Shown piece after piece: positions 8,507 to 18,100 of a stretch of 25,048 bases of DNA. Origin of the DNA: TTA-H9 sp002071415 (GTDB lineage Bacteria > Bacteroidota > Bacteroidia > Bacteroidales > TTA-H9); contig DAONSX010000034.1 in assembly GCA_035411425.1 (NCBI GenBank), positions 1-25,048 on the forward strand, in the 5' to 3' direction. The translations under genes were made by a program, and so were the position numbers. The notes beneath the pieces are model-generated. The model was not told the DNA's origin and searched no databases. It saw only the letters and a program-made list of their open reading frames with translations. Numbering within the stretch: the stretch's first letter is position 1; each line of letters opens with the position of its first letter.

Positions 8507-8680
8507 ATGAAAGAAATACACCTCAACAAGGTGATCAAAGCGATCATTGAGAACAGGTAACGCTATAACGCCATCTTCAAAATCATGACAACCTAATTAA
8601 TGCTGAATCAAGAGTTCAGAATTTATGTGGCTATCATCAACGACGACAATGCCATCATTACTACTAATTTTTACATATAA
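8507..8680 (+). pseudogene. small broken ORF with two in-frame stops, unknown family
   Basis: From ATG at 8507 one frame reads 58 codons to a TAA at 8678-8680, interrupted by TAA at codons 18 and 30. Between and after the stops the reading looks protein-like (HLNKVIKAIIENR, RYNAIFKIM, FRIYVAIINDDNAIIT). Codons end in C far more than in neighbouring genes (ATC, AAC and GAC dominate), and the stretch is visibly less AT-rich than its flanks, which hints at foreign origin. It stops 8 bases short of the end of the convergent barrel-protein gene. It may be a remnant of a small mobile or toxin-antitoxin type gene; no family assigned. Confidence 0.35.
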
Positions 8681-8687
8681 ATTGCAT

Positions 8688-9962
8688 TCATCCTTCTTTC
8701 TTATTTCCCGAATGGAACATTTTTACAAAAATAGTGAGTTGAACATAAAAGAAATGAGAGAATGCATTTCCATCCACAGATTGCATCTCTCTATAGCCAT
8801 GAGTAGGAAGGAAGAACAGATATCCAGCCTCGAGGCTGCCCATCTCTTTTAAATTGTAAGCAGCCACAAAATCATTTTCGAAACCCAATTTTTTTTGTGC
8901 AGGAGTCAGTTCATTAGTCTGAGCAAGCCAGAAGTAGTGGCTGGTGTTGGAGAATTTCAACGATTTGGAGGACGCATATTCAATTTTTGCGTAAACATCG
9001 GTCAATCCTCCCTGGTGAGTATCTGTAATTAGGTTTTTAAAATAGTCCAAATTTCCTAATATATTATGCCGTGCGCTATAGGCAAGGTCGAATAAATGGT
9101 CGGTAGAAGTGCCAGCCCGATTGCCGGTACTATAAACCAAACCAGCTACTGGCCGCCATCGAAGGGTTTTGTAACTGGCTTCGGCAACGCATAGCATAGC
9201 CGAAACTTTTTCATTTCTATTGTTTCTGCCATATTGATAGTAGAGATTGAGAGAACCACCCAAGCGTCCAGCGTTGGCATTGAGATAGAAGCCCGAAGTG
9301 TTCCTGAAATATTGCTTATTGGTATTATCGGAAGGTGTTTGCCCTGTGGCAAGTTGTAAAAAGGAAAATGTAAAATTTTGATTGCTTTGGCGATTGATCC
9401 ATATAAAACCCATGGATTTATACCGATCGGGGGGATAGAAATTATCTTTCAGGGTTTCTTTCAGGGAATTCCAGCTCCAGCCCAAATGAAATTTCCATCC
9501 CTGGGGGTTTATTTTCAATAAGAGAGCATCGCTCGAAATGCCATTCTGATTCCAATTGCTTCGACCCAATAACCATTCGTTATCGTAAGCCAGCACCGTT
9601 CGACCAACCGCCAATGAAACAGAAGAAGAAAACTTCAAATCAGCATATCCTTCGAACAAATCCAACGAGGCATCATTGCCACTGACTCCGGCGATACTTG
9701 CATTTTCTTCATCACCCCATACCCTCACATCCTGAGGTGAAACCACAATGTCGAGCTTTTTGCTTAAATAACTGAATTTCAGGCGTGTACGTTGAGAAAA
9801 TAGAACAGAAGCAGCATCATCAGGCTGGGCTAATTTCAGATAACCCCTCCTTACCTCGAATCTTGGCCTTAATTCGGCATCGACCCTAAATTCATCTTGG
9901 GCTGCAACTCTCGCTAATCCAATAAAAATAAATAATCCGAAAAACAAGAGTTTTTGCTTCAT
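8688..9962 (-). CDS. alginate-export-type outer-membrane beta-barrel protein
   Basis: 424 residues with a signal peptide (about 1-21, ending VAAQ). The mature start (ELRPRFEVRRGY, then SQRTRLKFSY and SPQDVRVWGDE) matches the pattern of Bacteroidota proteins of the alginate_exp family, which form outer-membrane barrels thought to pass small anionic or other substrates. Alternating hydrophobic strands and frequent aromatic girdle residues run through the rest, and the last strand is FFYVQLTIF followed by a short polar tail. No neighbour suggests a substrate: no polysaccharide lyase, TonB receptor or SusD gene is nearby, so actual alginate transport is not implied. It is a single-gene unit on the minus strand, followed by a convergent broken ORF. 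Confidence 0.72.
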   Translation of the reverse strand: MKQKLLFFGLFIFIGLARVAAQDEFRVDAELRPRFEVRRGYLKLAQPDDAASVLFSQRTRLKFSYLSKKLDIVVSPQDVRVWGDEENASIAGVSGNDASLDLFEGYADLKFSSSVSLAVGRTVLAYDNEWLLGRSNWNQNGISSDALLLKINPQGWKFHLGWSWNSLKETLKDNFYPPDRYKSMGFIWINRQSNQNFTFSFLQLATGQTPSDNTNKQYFRNTSGFYLNANAGRLGGSLNLYYQYGRNNRNEKVSAMLCVAEASYKTLRWRPVAGLVYSTGNRAGTSTDHLFDLAYSARHNILGNLDYFKNLITDTHQGGLTDVYAKIEYASSKSLKFSNTSHYFWLAQTNELTPAQKKLGFENDFVAAYNLKEMGSLEAGYLFFLPTHGYREMQSVDGNAFSHFFYVQLTIFVKMFHSGNKKEG

Positions 9963-10122
9963 ACAGATCGAGTATTAATGAATATTGTCCTCATTTATAG
10001 ACAAGATATCTCACCTTTCCTTACTATATCGGGCAAGAAATTGTGATTTATAGTCAAAATGAGATAATAGAATCAATAGGGCTCAAAAATACGGGAAAAT
10101 TGTCAGGTTATTCCCATCTACT

Positions 10123-11073
10123 TCAAAATCGTTTGGTATAAATATGACAATAAGGCTTTTTGCTGGTTTTTTCGTAATAATCCTGATGATAATCTTCGGC
10201 TGGCCAGAAGGTTGAAGCAGGTTTCAGCTCTGTAAGCACGTCAAATCCTTTCGATTTCAGAATAGAGATAAGTTTTTCGGTAATGGCTTTTTGTTCGTCA
10301 TCGAAATAAAAAATAGCCGAGCGGTATTGAAGTCCCACATCTGGTCCCTGTCGGTTCAGTTGCGTGGGATCATGGATTTCGAAAAATAATTTGGCTAAGT
10401 CTTCAAAAGAAAGCTGTTCAGGATCGAAGATTACTTCAACAGCCTCGGCATGGCCAGTACTTCCCGAACATACCTGCTGGTAGGTTGGATGGCTGAGTGT
10501 ACCTCCAGTGTATCCAGCTCTAGTTGAAATTATTCCTTTTACATTTTTGAAATGATATTCTACGCCCCAAAAGCAGCCACCAGCAAAAATGGCTGTGTCA
10601 GAGGTTTGAGACGATTTTTGAGGAATAAATCGAAGCGAAAGACTATTGACACAATGACGGATATTTTTAGGCGTAAAATCCTCACCCGTAAATACATGCC
10701 CGAGATGCGCTCCACACTTCGCACATAAAATTTCGGTACGATTTTCATCGGTATCGGGTTGTCGAATGACGGCTCCGGGAATTTCTTCATCAAAGCTTGG
10801 CCAGCCACAACCAGCATCGAATTTTGCTGCCGAACGAAACAAAGAAGCATTGCATCTTTTGCATACATAAGTCCCTTCTTCCCAAAAATCGTAATATTTC
10901 CCACTGAAGGGTCTTTCGGTGCCTTTGTGCACTATAATTCTTTCTTCCTCGGGAGAAAGGGCGTTATACTGTTTTGAAGTATCCCTACTGGTAGAGTCAT
11001 TCATATTGGTATGGCTAGAGTTACAAGATAGTGAGAGTAAGAACATAGACAAAATTACTGGAAATGAATTCAT
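10123..11073 (-). CDS. msrBA: bifunctional methionine sulfoxide reductase B/A, predicted lipoprotein
   Basis: Reduces methionine-R-sulfoxide (MsrB part) and methionine-S-sulfoxide (MsrA part) in oxidised proteins. I chose the ATG at 11073 (316 residues) because it begins a lipoprotein-like signal (hydrophobic core, then LLSLSC with Cys17); the frame itself runs open further up to 11235, but that extra part is not like either family. MsrB covers about 35-152: zinc cysteines C71/C74 and C117/C120 and the catalytic Cys141 in RHCVNSLSLRF. MsrA covers about 160-316 with catalytic Cys167 in GGCFWG and the C-terminal EDYHQDYY segment. A lipidated export signal would place repair in the periplasm or on the outer membrane rather than in the cytosol. 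The reductant partner is not in the window. The B-then-A order occurs in other bacteria. Confidence 0.9.
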   Translation of the reverse strand: MNSFPVILSMFLLSLSCNSSHTNMNDSTSRDTSKQYNALSPEEERIIVHKGTERPFSGKYYDFWEEGTYVCKRCNASLFRSAAKFDAGCGWPSFDEEIPGAVIRQPDTDENRTEILCAKCGAHLGHVFTGEDFTPKNIRHCVNSLSLRFIPQKSSQTSDTAIFAGGCFWGVEYHFKNVKGIISTRAGYTGGTLSHPTYQQVCSGSTGHAEAVEVIFDPEQLSFEDLAKLFFEIHDPTQLNRQGPDVGLQYRSAIFYFDDEQKAITEKLISILKSKGFDVLTELKPASTFWPAEDYHQDYYEKTSKKPYCHIYTKRF

Positions 11074-11249
11074 TTCGAGGTTTTCTAAAAGAACAAAAAA
11101 GTTGGCAAAATGTTTATGACTTTTCAAAATGAATGGATATAATATGAGGCACATGATCTTTTTAAAAGATTTCATCATAAGATTGATTGGGATAATCGAT
11201 AGAAATTTGGAAATTTTTCGACATCGGCTGTTCATGTTTGCTCTTTGGT

Positions 11250-11257
11250 TATATTTG
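11250..11257 (+). promoter_or_regulatory. candidate -7 box ahead of the PKD lipoprotein gene
   Basis: TATATTTG fits the TAnnTTTG box of Bacteroidota promoters and lies about 100 bases before the lipoprotein start. The upstream TTTG box is only half matched at the right distance, so this is weak. Confidence 0.28.
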
Positions 11258-11359
11258 CAAACTCCTTCCTTTTTTTATGATGCCAATGAACATTATGCAT
11301 CGCTCAGAATTTGTGAGGATTGAAGATGAAAATAGTTTAGAAAATTAAAATTTCGTGAT

Positions 11360-11728
11360 ATGCATAAGGCGAACATTTCAAAGGAATTACGATTTGCAGT
11401 GGGTTTGGTGGTTATCTTTACTCTATCGTGTGAAAAGGATAAACCCGTGAACCCTTATCCAAATGTATTCAGTCCCATTGCCAGTTTCGACTATACTATG
11501 AATGTATTGGAAAATGTTGTAAGGGTTAGTTTTATCAACACCTCGCAAAATGCCGATGCCTATTTATGGAATTTTGGTGATGGAACCACAAGCACATTGG
11601 TAAACCCGGTGAAGGATTATCCAAGGCCAGTTGCAAAACCAAAGAGTTATAATGTAGTGCTTACAGCTTTCGATACGGTGAATGACACCTACAACCGAAC
11701 ATCTACCACCTTGCTATTCGAACCCTGA
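11360..11728 (+). CDS. small PKD-domain lipoprotein
   Basis: 122 residues. The N-terminus has a positive start, a hydrophobic core and TLSC with Cys24, followed by EKDK; acidic and lysine residues right after the cysteine are typical of Bacteroidota lipoproteins sent to the cell surface. The rest (about 38-120) is one PKD fold: SFINTSQNAD then YLWNFGDGTTS, and later YNVVLTAFD. PKD domains usually act as spacers or adhesion modules; a protein with only one is likely a surface anchor or structural piece with no known activity. The gene is followed after 26 bases by the alkyltransferase gene on the same strand, so they may be cotranscribed, but a functional link is not obvious. Confidence 0.8.
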   Translation: MHKANISKELRFAVGLVVIFTLSCEKDKPVNPYPNVFSPIASFDYTMNVLENVVRVSFINTSQNADAYLWNFGDGTTSTLVNPVKDYPRPVAKPKSYNVVLTAFDTVNDTYNRTSTTLLFEP

Positions 11729-11754
11729 AGTATTCTTTTGTTAGCTAATCTTTT

Positions 11755-12234
11755 ATGATTTTCAAGACTTATCTCGAATCGCCCATAGGACTTTTAGAAA
11801 TCACGGGCGATAAGAATGGAATCCATTCGGTGTATTTCGAAAATAAATTTGAGAAACCCCACAATTTGAGCTTAACCTGCCAGGGTTGTCCTGATCCTTT
11901 ATTGGAATGTCGCCGTCAATTACGCGAATATTTCGAAGGCTGGCGCAAAACCTTCAATCTTCCCTTTATTCTGAATGGAACGGATTTTCAAAAAAAAGTT
12001 TGGACCCAACTTTCGAAAATTCCGTATGGCAGCCTCATCAGCTATTCCGCCTTGGCCAGCCAGCTGAATGAGCCCATGACTGTGCGTGCAGTGGCTGGAG
12101 CCGTGGCAAAGAATAGAATCAACATCATTCTGCCTTGCCACAGGGTAGTGGGAGCACATGGCCACCTTACGGGTTACGGAGGCGAATTGTGGCGTAAAAA
12201 ATGGTTGCTCGGGTTCGAAAACCCTCATGTTTAG
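11755..12234 (+). CDS. ogt: methylated-DNA--protein-cysteine methyltransferase
   Basis: 159 residues, the usual size of Ogt/MGMT. The protein takes alkyl groups from O6-methylguanine (and O4-methylthymine) onto its own cysteine and is used up in doing so. The acceptor is Cys128 in PCHRV at 127-131. The entry motif GTDFQKKVW is at 75-83, the helix-turn-helix segment with the arginine finger is around 108-125 (MTVRAVAGAVAKNR), and the C-terminal LTGYGGELWRKKWLL is normal for the family. The N-terminal half is the short, variable Ogt type. The protein has no Ada regulatory domain. It stands in a two-gene plus-strand unit behind the PKD lipoprotein. Confidence 0.93.
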   Translation: MIFKTYLESPIGLLEITGDKNGIHSVYFENKFEKPHNLSLTCQGCPDPLLECRRQLREYFEGWRKTFNLPFILNGTDFQKKVWTQLSKIPYGSLISYSALASQLNEPMTVRAVAGAVAKNRINIILPCHRVVGAHGHLTGYGGELWRKKWLLGFENPHV

Positions 12235-12305
12235 CTCGAATTATAATGAATGGGTTAAAATAAGTAATACAATAGCTTGGGTTTCGATCGCTATCTATCA
12301 AATCT

Positions 12306-12479
12306 TCAGTTCTTTTTCATGCGCTTATTCCAATAAATTTGGTAGATCACCATATCTTCTTTTAACTCTCCTGCGGTTTCTGACGAAATTTTTTTATCCT
12401 TGAATCGATTCCACTTTGGATAATAACAGCATTTTAACGCAGGGAGTAGAATAGATATTGAACTTTCTTCAATATTCAT
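12306..12479 (-). CDS. possible 57-residue hypothetical protein
   Basis: An uninterrupted frame from ATG at 12477-12479 to TGA at 12306-12308, lying between the ogt gene and the pump operon and pointing away from the latter. The second half (KDKKISSETAGELKEDMVIYQIY, then WNKRMKKN, in two pieces) has a protein-like mix of residues and codons. The first half has a CC pair followed by YYPKWNRF. I do not recognise a family and see no signal peptide. It could be a genuine small gene, a fragment of a larger one, or chance. No promoter with both boxes is visible ahead of it. Confidence 0.3.
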   Translation of the reverse strand: MNIEESSISILLPALKCCYYPKWNRFKDKKISSETAGELKEDMVIYQIYWNKRMKKN

Positions 12480-12483
12480 ATAA

Positions 12484-12521
12484 AAATCATTTAAATATAA
12501 TTATCTAACTATCAATGATTT
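12484..12521. promoter_or_regulatory. inverted repeat ahead of the efflux operon, possible operator
   Basis: AAATCATT (12484-12491) and AATGATTT (12514-12521) form a perfect 8-bp inverted repeat with a 22-base spacer, about 75 bases before the tolC start. A lone TAATTTTG box at 12577-12584 lies only 13 bases ahead of that start. The TetR regulator at the end of this operon would need a palindromic site here, and this is the best one I see; the spacer is long for a TetR operator. Confidence 0.28.
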
Positions 12522-12597
12522 CAATTTTAAAATAAAAATTTTTTAGGGTGAACATCATTATATTAGAATTTTCTACTAATTTTGTTCAAAAAAAATT

Positions 12598-14064
12598 ATG
12601 CGTAAAACACTCATCGGTTTGCTGGTATTCTTCTCACTATCAGCATCAGCGCAGGAAGTTCTTACGCTCGAAGTATGCAAGCAAATTGCCCTGTCGAACA
12701 ACCGTATACTAAGAATAGACAGCAGCAATCTTCAATCGGCTAAATACAGCAGTAAGTCGGCCTTTGCAAATTATTTCCCCGACATTAGTTTCTCGGGAAC
12801 ATATTTGAGATTGAACAAACAGTTTCAAATGTTCAAAAATGATCTCCTTCTTCCCGTAATTCCTTACCAAGCCATAGAGGCAGCTAATATGCAGGTTTCG
12901 ATATCCAGTCTGAATAATCCTCAAATAGCACCTCTTGCTTTTGCCTTGGATCCTGCCACGGGCATGCCATTTACTGATGCAAATGGCCATCCTGTTTTCA
13001 AAAATTATGCATGGCTTCCAGCCAGCCAATCAAAATTGGGCGAGAAAGATAATTTTTTGTTCAACCTCTCATTGACTCAGCCCATTTTTGTGGGAGGTAA
13101 GATTTATTTTGCGAATAAAATGGCTCAAAATGCCGTTGAAATAGCCATATGCAAAACCGAAATCGACCGGCAATCCTTATTGTACGAAGTAGAAGATTTG
13201 TACTATAAGGTTTGGATTACCGAAAAAAAATACAGATTGGCACTTAAGTATCTCGATTTACTCAAAGAAATTGAAAACGATGTGGAAAATTATTTAAAGG
13301 AAGGCTTGATTACTAGCAATCAGCTACTCATGATACGATCGAAGATTAATCAAGCCCAGGTAGATATATTTAAGGCAGAAAACGGGTTATCGGTCCAAAA
13401 GCAACTGTTGAATCAAAAAATAGGCAGAGATATCAAACAGGATTTTAAGGTCGAAGATTCTTTGAAGGCAGATTTTGAAATAATTCAAAATATTTTGAAT
13501 ACTCAACTCAGTATTGACAACCGGCCTGAGGTAAAACTGCTCGAACAAAAAGTACAATTAAACAGAAATCTCATGAGGGTTACACAGGCTGATATGATGC
13601 CTCAACTTGGTTTGACTGCCAATTATTTCTATATCAATCCCAATCCCTATAAAGGACTCGAGGATGAATTTGGAGATGATTATGCCTTGGGGTTATCGCT
13701 CAAAATCCCTTTATTTCATGCTTTTGAACGTTACAATAAGCGACAGTCGGCATTGTTACAATATAAATCTGCTCAGTTGGAAATGGAAGACAGCCGCAAT
13801 TTATTGAACATTGAGGCCACTTATGTTACCAATCAGCTCAAGGAACAATTGATGCAGATAGAAGCTGCCAGAAAGAATGTAGAACTGGCAAGAGAAAATT
13901 TGAGAATTCAAACCGATATGTTTCACGAAGGCATGCTAAAATTATCAGATTTAACTGAAGCACAGACAATGTGGTTAAAGGCAGAAACCGATTATTATGA
14001 GGCTTATGCCAGTTTACTCTCCTATCATGCCAAATTACGTAAATCTTATGGAATACTTCAATAA
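12598..14064 (+). CDS. TolC-family outer-membrane efflux protein
   Basis: 488 residues. Signal peptide about 1-18 (ending SASA before QEV). The mature protein begins with LTLEVCKQIALSNNR, the usual first helix of outer-membrane efflux proteins, and has two OEP repeats (roughly 20-265 and 280-485) dominated by long amphipathic helices with many Q, N and E. The trimer is expected to form an outer-membrane barrel with a long periplasmic tunnel that docks to the fusion protein and RND permease encoded next. The second repeat ends in the common TEAQTMWLKAETDYYEAY pattern. First gene of a five-gene plus-strand operon; the next start follows after 13 bases. Confidence 0.92.
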   Translation: MRKTLIGLLVFFSLSASAQEVLTLEVCKQIALSNNRILRIDSSNLQSAKYSSKSAFANYFPDISFSGTYLRLNKQFQMFKNDLLLPVIPYQAIEAANMQVSISSLNNPQIAPLAFALDPATGMPFTDANGHPVFKNYAWLPASQSKLGEKDNFLFNLSLTQPIFVGGKIYFANKMAQNAVEIAICKTEIDRQSLLYEVEDLYYKVWITEKKYRLALKYLDLLKEIENDVENYLKEGLITSNQLLMIRSKINQAQVDIFKAENGLSVQKQLLNQKIGRDIKQDFKVEDSLKADFEIIQNILNTQLSIDNRPEVKLLEQKVQLNRNLMRVTQADMMPQLGLTANYFYINPNPYKGLEDEFGDDYALGLSLKIPLFHAFERYNKRQSALLQYKSAQLEMEDSRNLLNIEATYVTNQLKEQLMQIEAARKNVELARENLRIQTDMFHEGMLKLSDLTEAQTMWLKAETDYYEAYASLLSYHAKLRKSYGILQ

Positions 14065-14077
14065 AAACAGAAGAAAT

Positions 14078-15136
14078 ATGAAAAAAAGCATAGTATCTCT
14101 CGGATTTATAGGAATAATCCTCTTGGGAGGCTGTAACGATAAAAATCGACAAAATCCTTCAAATCATGGGGGTGAAAAGCCAAAGGTAGAAATTTACAGG
14201 ATTCATACCCAAGATGTTCCATTGAATCTTTCTTACTTGGGGAGTTTTAAACCTTTTAAGGAGGCTACTTTGGGTACTACTATCCCTGGAAAAATCGAAA
14301 AGATCTATACTCAAGAAGGTGAAGCCGTAAAAGAGGGGCAATTGCTGGTGCAAATGTCGTCTGAACTCCTGCTTCAGTCGGAAATAGAATATAAAACTCT
14401 CGAGAAAGATTTTCAGAGAGTAAAAAACCTCGTTGAGAAGCAATCCATCAGTCAGCAGGATTTTGATCATGTAAAGGCTCGTTACGAAGCTGCCGAAGCA
14501 AAGTATAATTTATTGCGGTCGAACACCGAAATTAGAGCTCCTTTCGATGGCATAGTGGCAAAGCACTTAGCCCACGAAGGCGAAAATTACTTCTTTTCGG
14601 CATCTATTGATGTGGGTACTTCCTTATCGACAGGAATATTGCAATTGGTAAAAATCAATCCCATTTACTTCGAATTCGAGGTGGGCGAAAAAGATCTCTC
14701 CTATATCAGTAAGAACATGGTTGTAAAGGCCATAGCTAATACTTATTCTCATGATACCATTGCGGGCTGGGTCGATTTCATCAGTCCTACTTTGAATTCA
14801 ACCCGGGCCACGGCTAATATTCGAATAAAAATAAATAATCCAAACCTCAAATTTCGCCCTGGAATGACAGGAAAAGCTTTTATCAATGTAATCAGCCATC
14901 AGGTGATGATGATACCCTTGCAGGCCATGATGAAAGAACTTAACCATGACGCCTATTTTGTATATGCAGTCGATAACGAAGGGAAAATCATCAAGAAACC
15001 CATCAAAGTTTTTCAATACGCAGGTGAAAATGTTGTGGTGGAAGGAGTAAGCGAGGGCGATGAAGTTGTAATTTCCAGCAAGAAAAATTTGGCTGAGGGC
15101 ATTGAAGTAGAAATCATTCCCACATCCAATGATTAA
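14078..15136 (+). CDS. RND efflux periplasmic adaptor lipoprotein (membrane fusion protein)
   Basis: 352 residues from ATG at 14078; an open frame reaches further back to 13997, but that part overlaps the tolC end and this ATG opens a clear lipoprotein signal, IILLGGC with Cys19. The barrel-sandwich (lipoyl-like) halves flank a short helical hairpin: GKIEKIYTQEGEAVKEGQLL early in the domain, then EYKTLEKDFQRVKNLVEKQSIS for the hairpin (in two parts) and EIRAPFDGIVAKHLAHEGE for the returning half. A beta-barrel and a membrane-proximal domain follow. The protein bridges the inner-membrane permease and the TolC-like channel. Gap to the permease gene is 11 bases. The substrate cannot be told from the sequence. 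Confidence 0.92.
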   Translation: MKKSIVSLGFIGIILLGGCNDKNRQNPSNHGGEKPKVEIYRIHTQDVPLNLSYLGSFKPFKEATLGTTIPGKIEKIYTQEGEAVKEGQLLVQMSSELLLQSEIEYKTLEKDFQRVKNLVEKQSISQQDFDHVKARYEAAEAKYNLLRSNTEIRAPFDGIVAKHLAHEGENYFFSASIDVGTSLSTGILQLVKINPIYFEFEVGEKDLSYISKNMVVKAIANTYSHDTIAGWVDFISPTLNSTRATANIRIKINNPNLKFRPGMTGKAFINVISHQVMMIPLQAMMKELNHDAYFVYAVDNEGKIIKKPIKVFQYAGENVVVEGVSEGDEVVISSKKNLAEGIEVEIIPTSND

Positions 15137-15147
15137 AATCTAAGGCT

Positions 15148-18100
15148 ATGAGAATCACCGACACTTCAGTCAAGAATCCGGTTGCAATCTATATGATTTT
15201 TGCGGGAATCCTTCTATTTGGATTATTGGCTATTTTTCGTTTACCAAGAGATTTGTTCCCCGACATTGAGCTTCCTACGCTTACGGTTGTAACCGTTTAT
15301 CCGGGTGCCAATACCGAACAGGTAGAAAAAGAGATAACCAAGGAGTTAGAAGTAGTTTTGGCGAGTACCGAAAACATCAAAAAAATTCAGAGTTTTTCGA
15401 AAGATAATGTTTCCACCATTTCCTTACAGTTCGACTGGGGAACTGATATTACAGAAGCTTCGGCCAATGCACGCGACTTGATAGAATTGGTGAAGTATAA
15501 ACTGCCTCGTGATGCTCAACAACCTATCATCATGAAGATCAATTCCTCGGTAATGCCAGTGGTGATACTAGGTCTTCAGACCACCAATGAGGAGACAGAT
15601 ATCAGCGACCTGATCGAAAAGGTAATTTCTCCGAGGCTTCAGCATATAGATGGAGTAGGCACAGTGATGACCATTGCTGAACCTGAAAATGAAATAGCCG
15701 TAGAAATCGATCCTTTAAAAGCCGAGAAATATCATTTAACCATCGATTATATTGCCACCTTAATGAAAAGTCTCAATTTGAATGTTCCGGCGGGTTCTTT
15801 GAAATCGGGTATTTGGGACTTAAATGTTACTGTAAAGGGTCAGGTGCCTTCCATCGATGCGATAAAGGATTTGCCGCTTACCACTTACATGGGGCAAGTA
15901 ATCCGATTGGCTGATATTGCGATCGTACATAAACAGTTCAAACAGAAAGATGAAATAGCCCGAACTCATCAGCAAAGGGCAACCGCTCTTCTTGTCCAAA
16001 AACAATCTCAGGCTAATGCGCTTCAGGTTTATCAGCAGGTAATGAAGGAAGTAAGCAAAATCCCTATGCCCAAAGAGACTAGTCTGTATGAGGTTTTTAA
16101 TACTACGGAAGTTATTCAAGGATCAATAAATAATATCACTCAAACATTGCTTTGGGGAGGATTATGGGTAATTCTGGTAGTATGGCTCTTCTTACGAGCC
16201 TGGCGTTCGAGCTTCATCATCAGCCTCTCAATACCTTTTTCTATGTTTATCGCTCTCATTACCATTATTGTGAGCGGCTACACGATTAATGTGTTTACCT
16301 TGATGTCGATGGTGGTGGCTATTGGGATGGTGGTCGATAATAGTATAGTAGTGGTCGAAAACATTACTAAATACCTAGAAAAAGGCATCAAAAAAAAGGA
16401 GGCTTCAATATTTGCTACGGGCGAAATGGGTCGAGCTATTACAGCTTCTACACTAACTACCATAGCGGTGTTTTTCCCTTTAATTTTCGCAGGCGGTATT
16501 GTGGGTGTATTCTTCGAACAATTCGCCATTATAGGAGCTGCTACAATGCTTGGATCATTGCTCATCGCTCTGACATTGACACCTACACTGAGCAGCCAAT
16601 TCCTATTGGAAGAATCCAAACAAAAAAAACATCCACAAATTTATGATACTACGGAAAAATGGTATGTTAAACTCGAGGAAGCTTATGGAAGATTGATAAA
16701 ATGGAGCCTTCATAACAAAATTCTTGTAACTATCATTGTTGCGGCTTTTATCGCCCTTTCGGTATTTTTAATCAATAATCACATAGGCACCGATTATATT
16801 CCCAACATCGATGGAGGTGATCTCATAACTGTAGTTCAGATGCCCGAAGGTTATAGCGCTAATGAAACCGAAAAAGTCGCAATGAGGATCGAAAAATATA
16901 TCGAATCGAATGTTTCGGGAATTGTGTTTGGCTTTACTGTAGCAGGACAGACCGAACAGGGTATTCTCTCATCCGTTGGATTCAAGGAAAATAAAAATCT
17001 TGCCTCCATAGTCTATCACCTCGTTCCTTCCAATCAACGCACGATGAGCACCGCCGAAGTAGCCAAAATGGTCGAAAAAGAATTAGAAAAAATGCCCGAA
17101 ATAGAGCAATACCATGTAACCGGAGGTTCTATCATAGGTTCGGCATTACTTGGGACAACCAAACCCATCGAGATTGTCATTTCAGGAACTGACCTTGAAA
17201 TTTTACGCAAATATGCAAAAATGGTGGAGGATTCACTAATGCAATTACCTGACCTCAAAAATGTTCAGAACAGTTTGGCCAATACCAAGCCAGAATTTCA
17301 AATAACTCTGGATAAGGAACGCATGGCCGACTTGAAGATCAATCCCGCTTTAGCCTCCATGCAGATTCGTCAAAGCCTTTATGGCACCGAAGCAGGAAAT
17401 TTCGACGATCAAGGCAAACAAATTCCAATCAATGTCAGATATTTACGCAATGAGGTTCAATCTATCAACGATATTATGAATATCAGAATTTCTTCGGTTT
17501 TAGGCAATTCTTATCCTTTACGCGAAGTAGCCGAGGTGAACCTCAATAATGGATATGTCGAAATCATGCACGACAATCAACAACGCGTAGCCATCGTTGG
17601 AGCCGATATAAATTCGGGCACCGACCTTGGAGTTATGGTCAAACGAGTTCAAAATGTTCTATCTCATTTAGATACTGATAATCAGGTAAGAATTGAACTC
17701 AAAGGACAAGCCGAAGAACAGGCAAAGAGTTTCGCCGATCTTAGATTAATATTGATAATCAGCGTATTATTGGTTTACATGATCATGGCTGCGCAATTTG
17801 GCCACTTGCTTCAACCTTTCATCATATTCCTGTCTTCTCCCTTTGCCGTGGTGGGCTCGATCATTGCATTCTACCTCACAGGCACAACCCTGAATCTGAT
17901 ATCGTTCGTAGCTATTATTTTGCTGATGGGAGTTGTGGTGAACAATGGCATTGTATTGGTCGATTATACTAACATGCTAGTCAAGCGTGGTTATTCCCTC
18001 TACGACGCTTTGATTGCAGCCGGAAGATCACGACTGCGACCCGTATTGATGACTACCCTTACTACAATTATGGGAATGCTGCCCATGGCCATAAATAGAG

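Noticed and set aside
11074..11235. 54 extra N-terminal residues on the MsrBA protein
   Set aside because: They do not resemble either Msr domain or a signal peptide, and the ATG at 11073 begins a lipoprotein signal.
11129..11323. 64-codon plus-strand frame between msrBA and the PKD lipoprotein
   Set aside because: Partly antisense to the msrBA upstream frame, with no family likeness and a hydrophobic, Phe-rich composition expected by chance in AT-rich DNA.
13997..14077. Longer start for the membrane fusion protein
   Set aside because: It overlaps the tolC gene and adds residues unlike the family, while ATG 14078 opens a clear lipoprotein signal.
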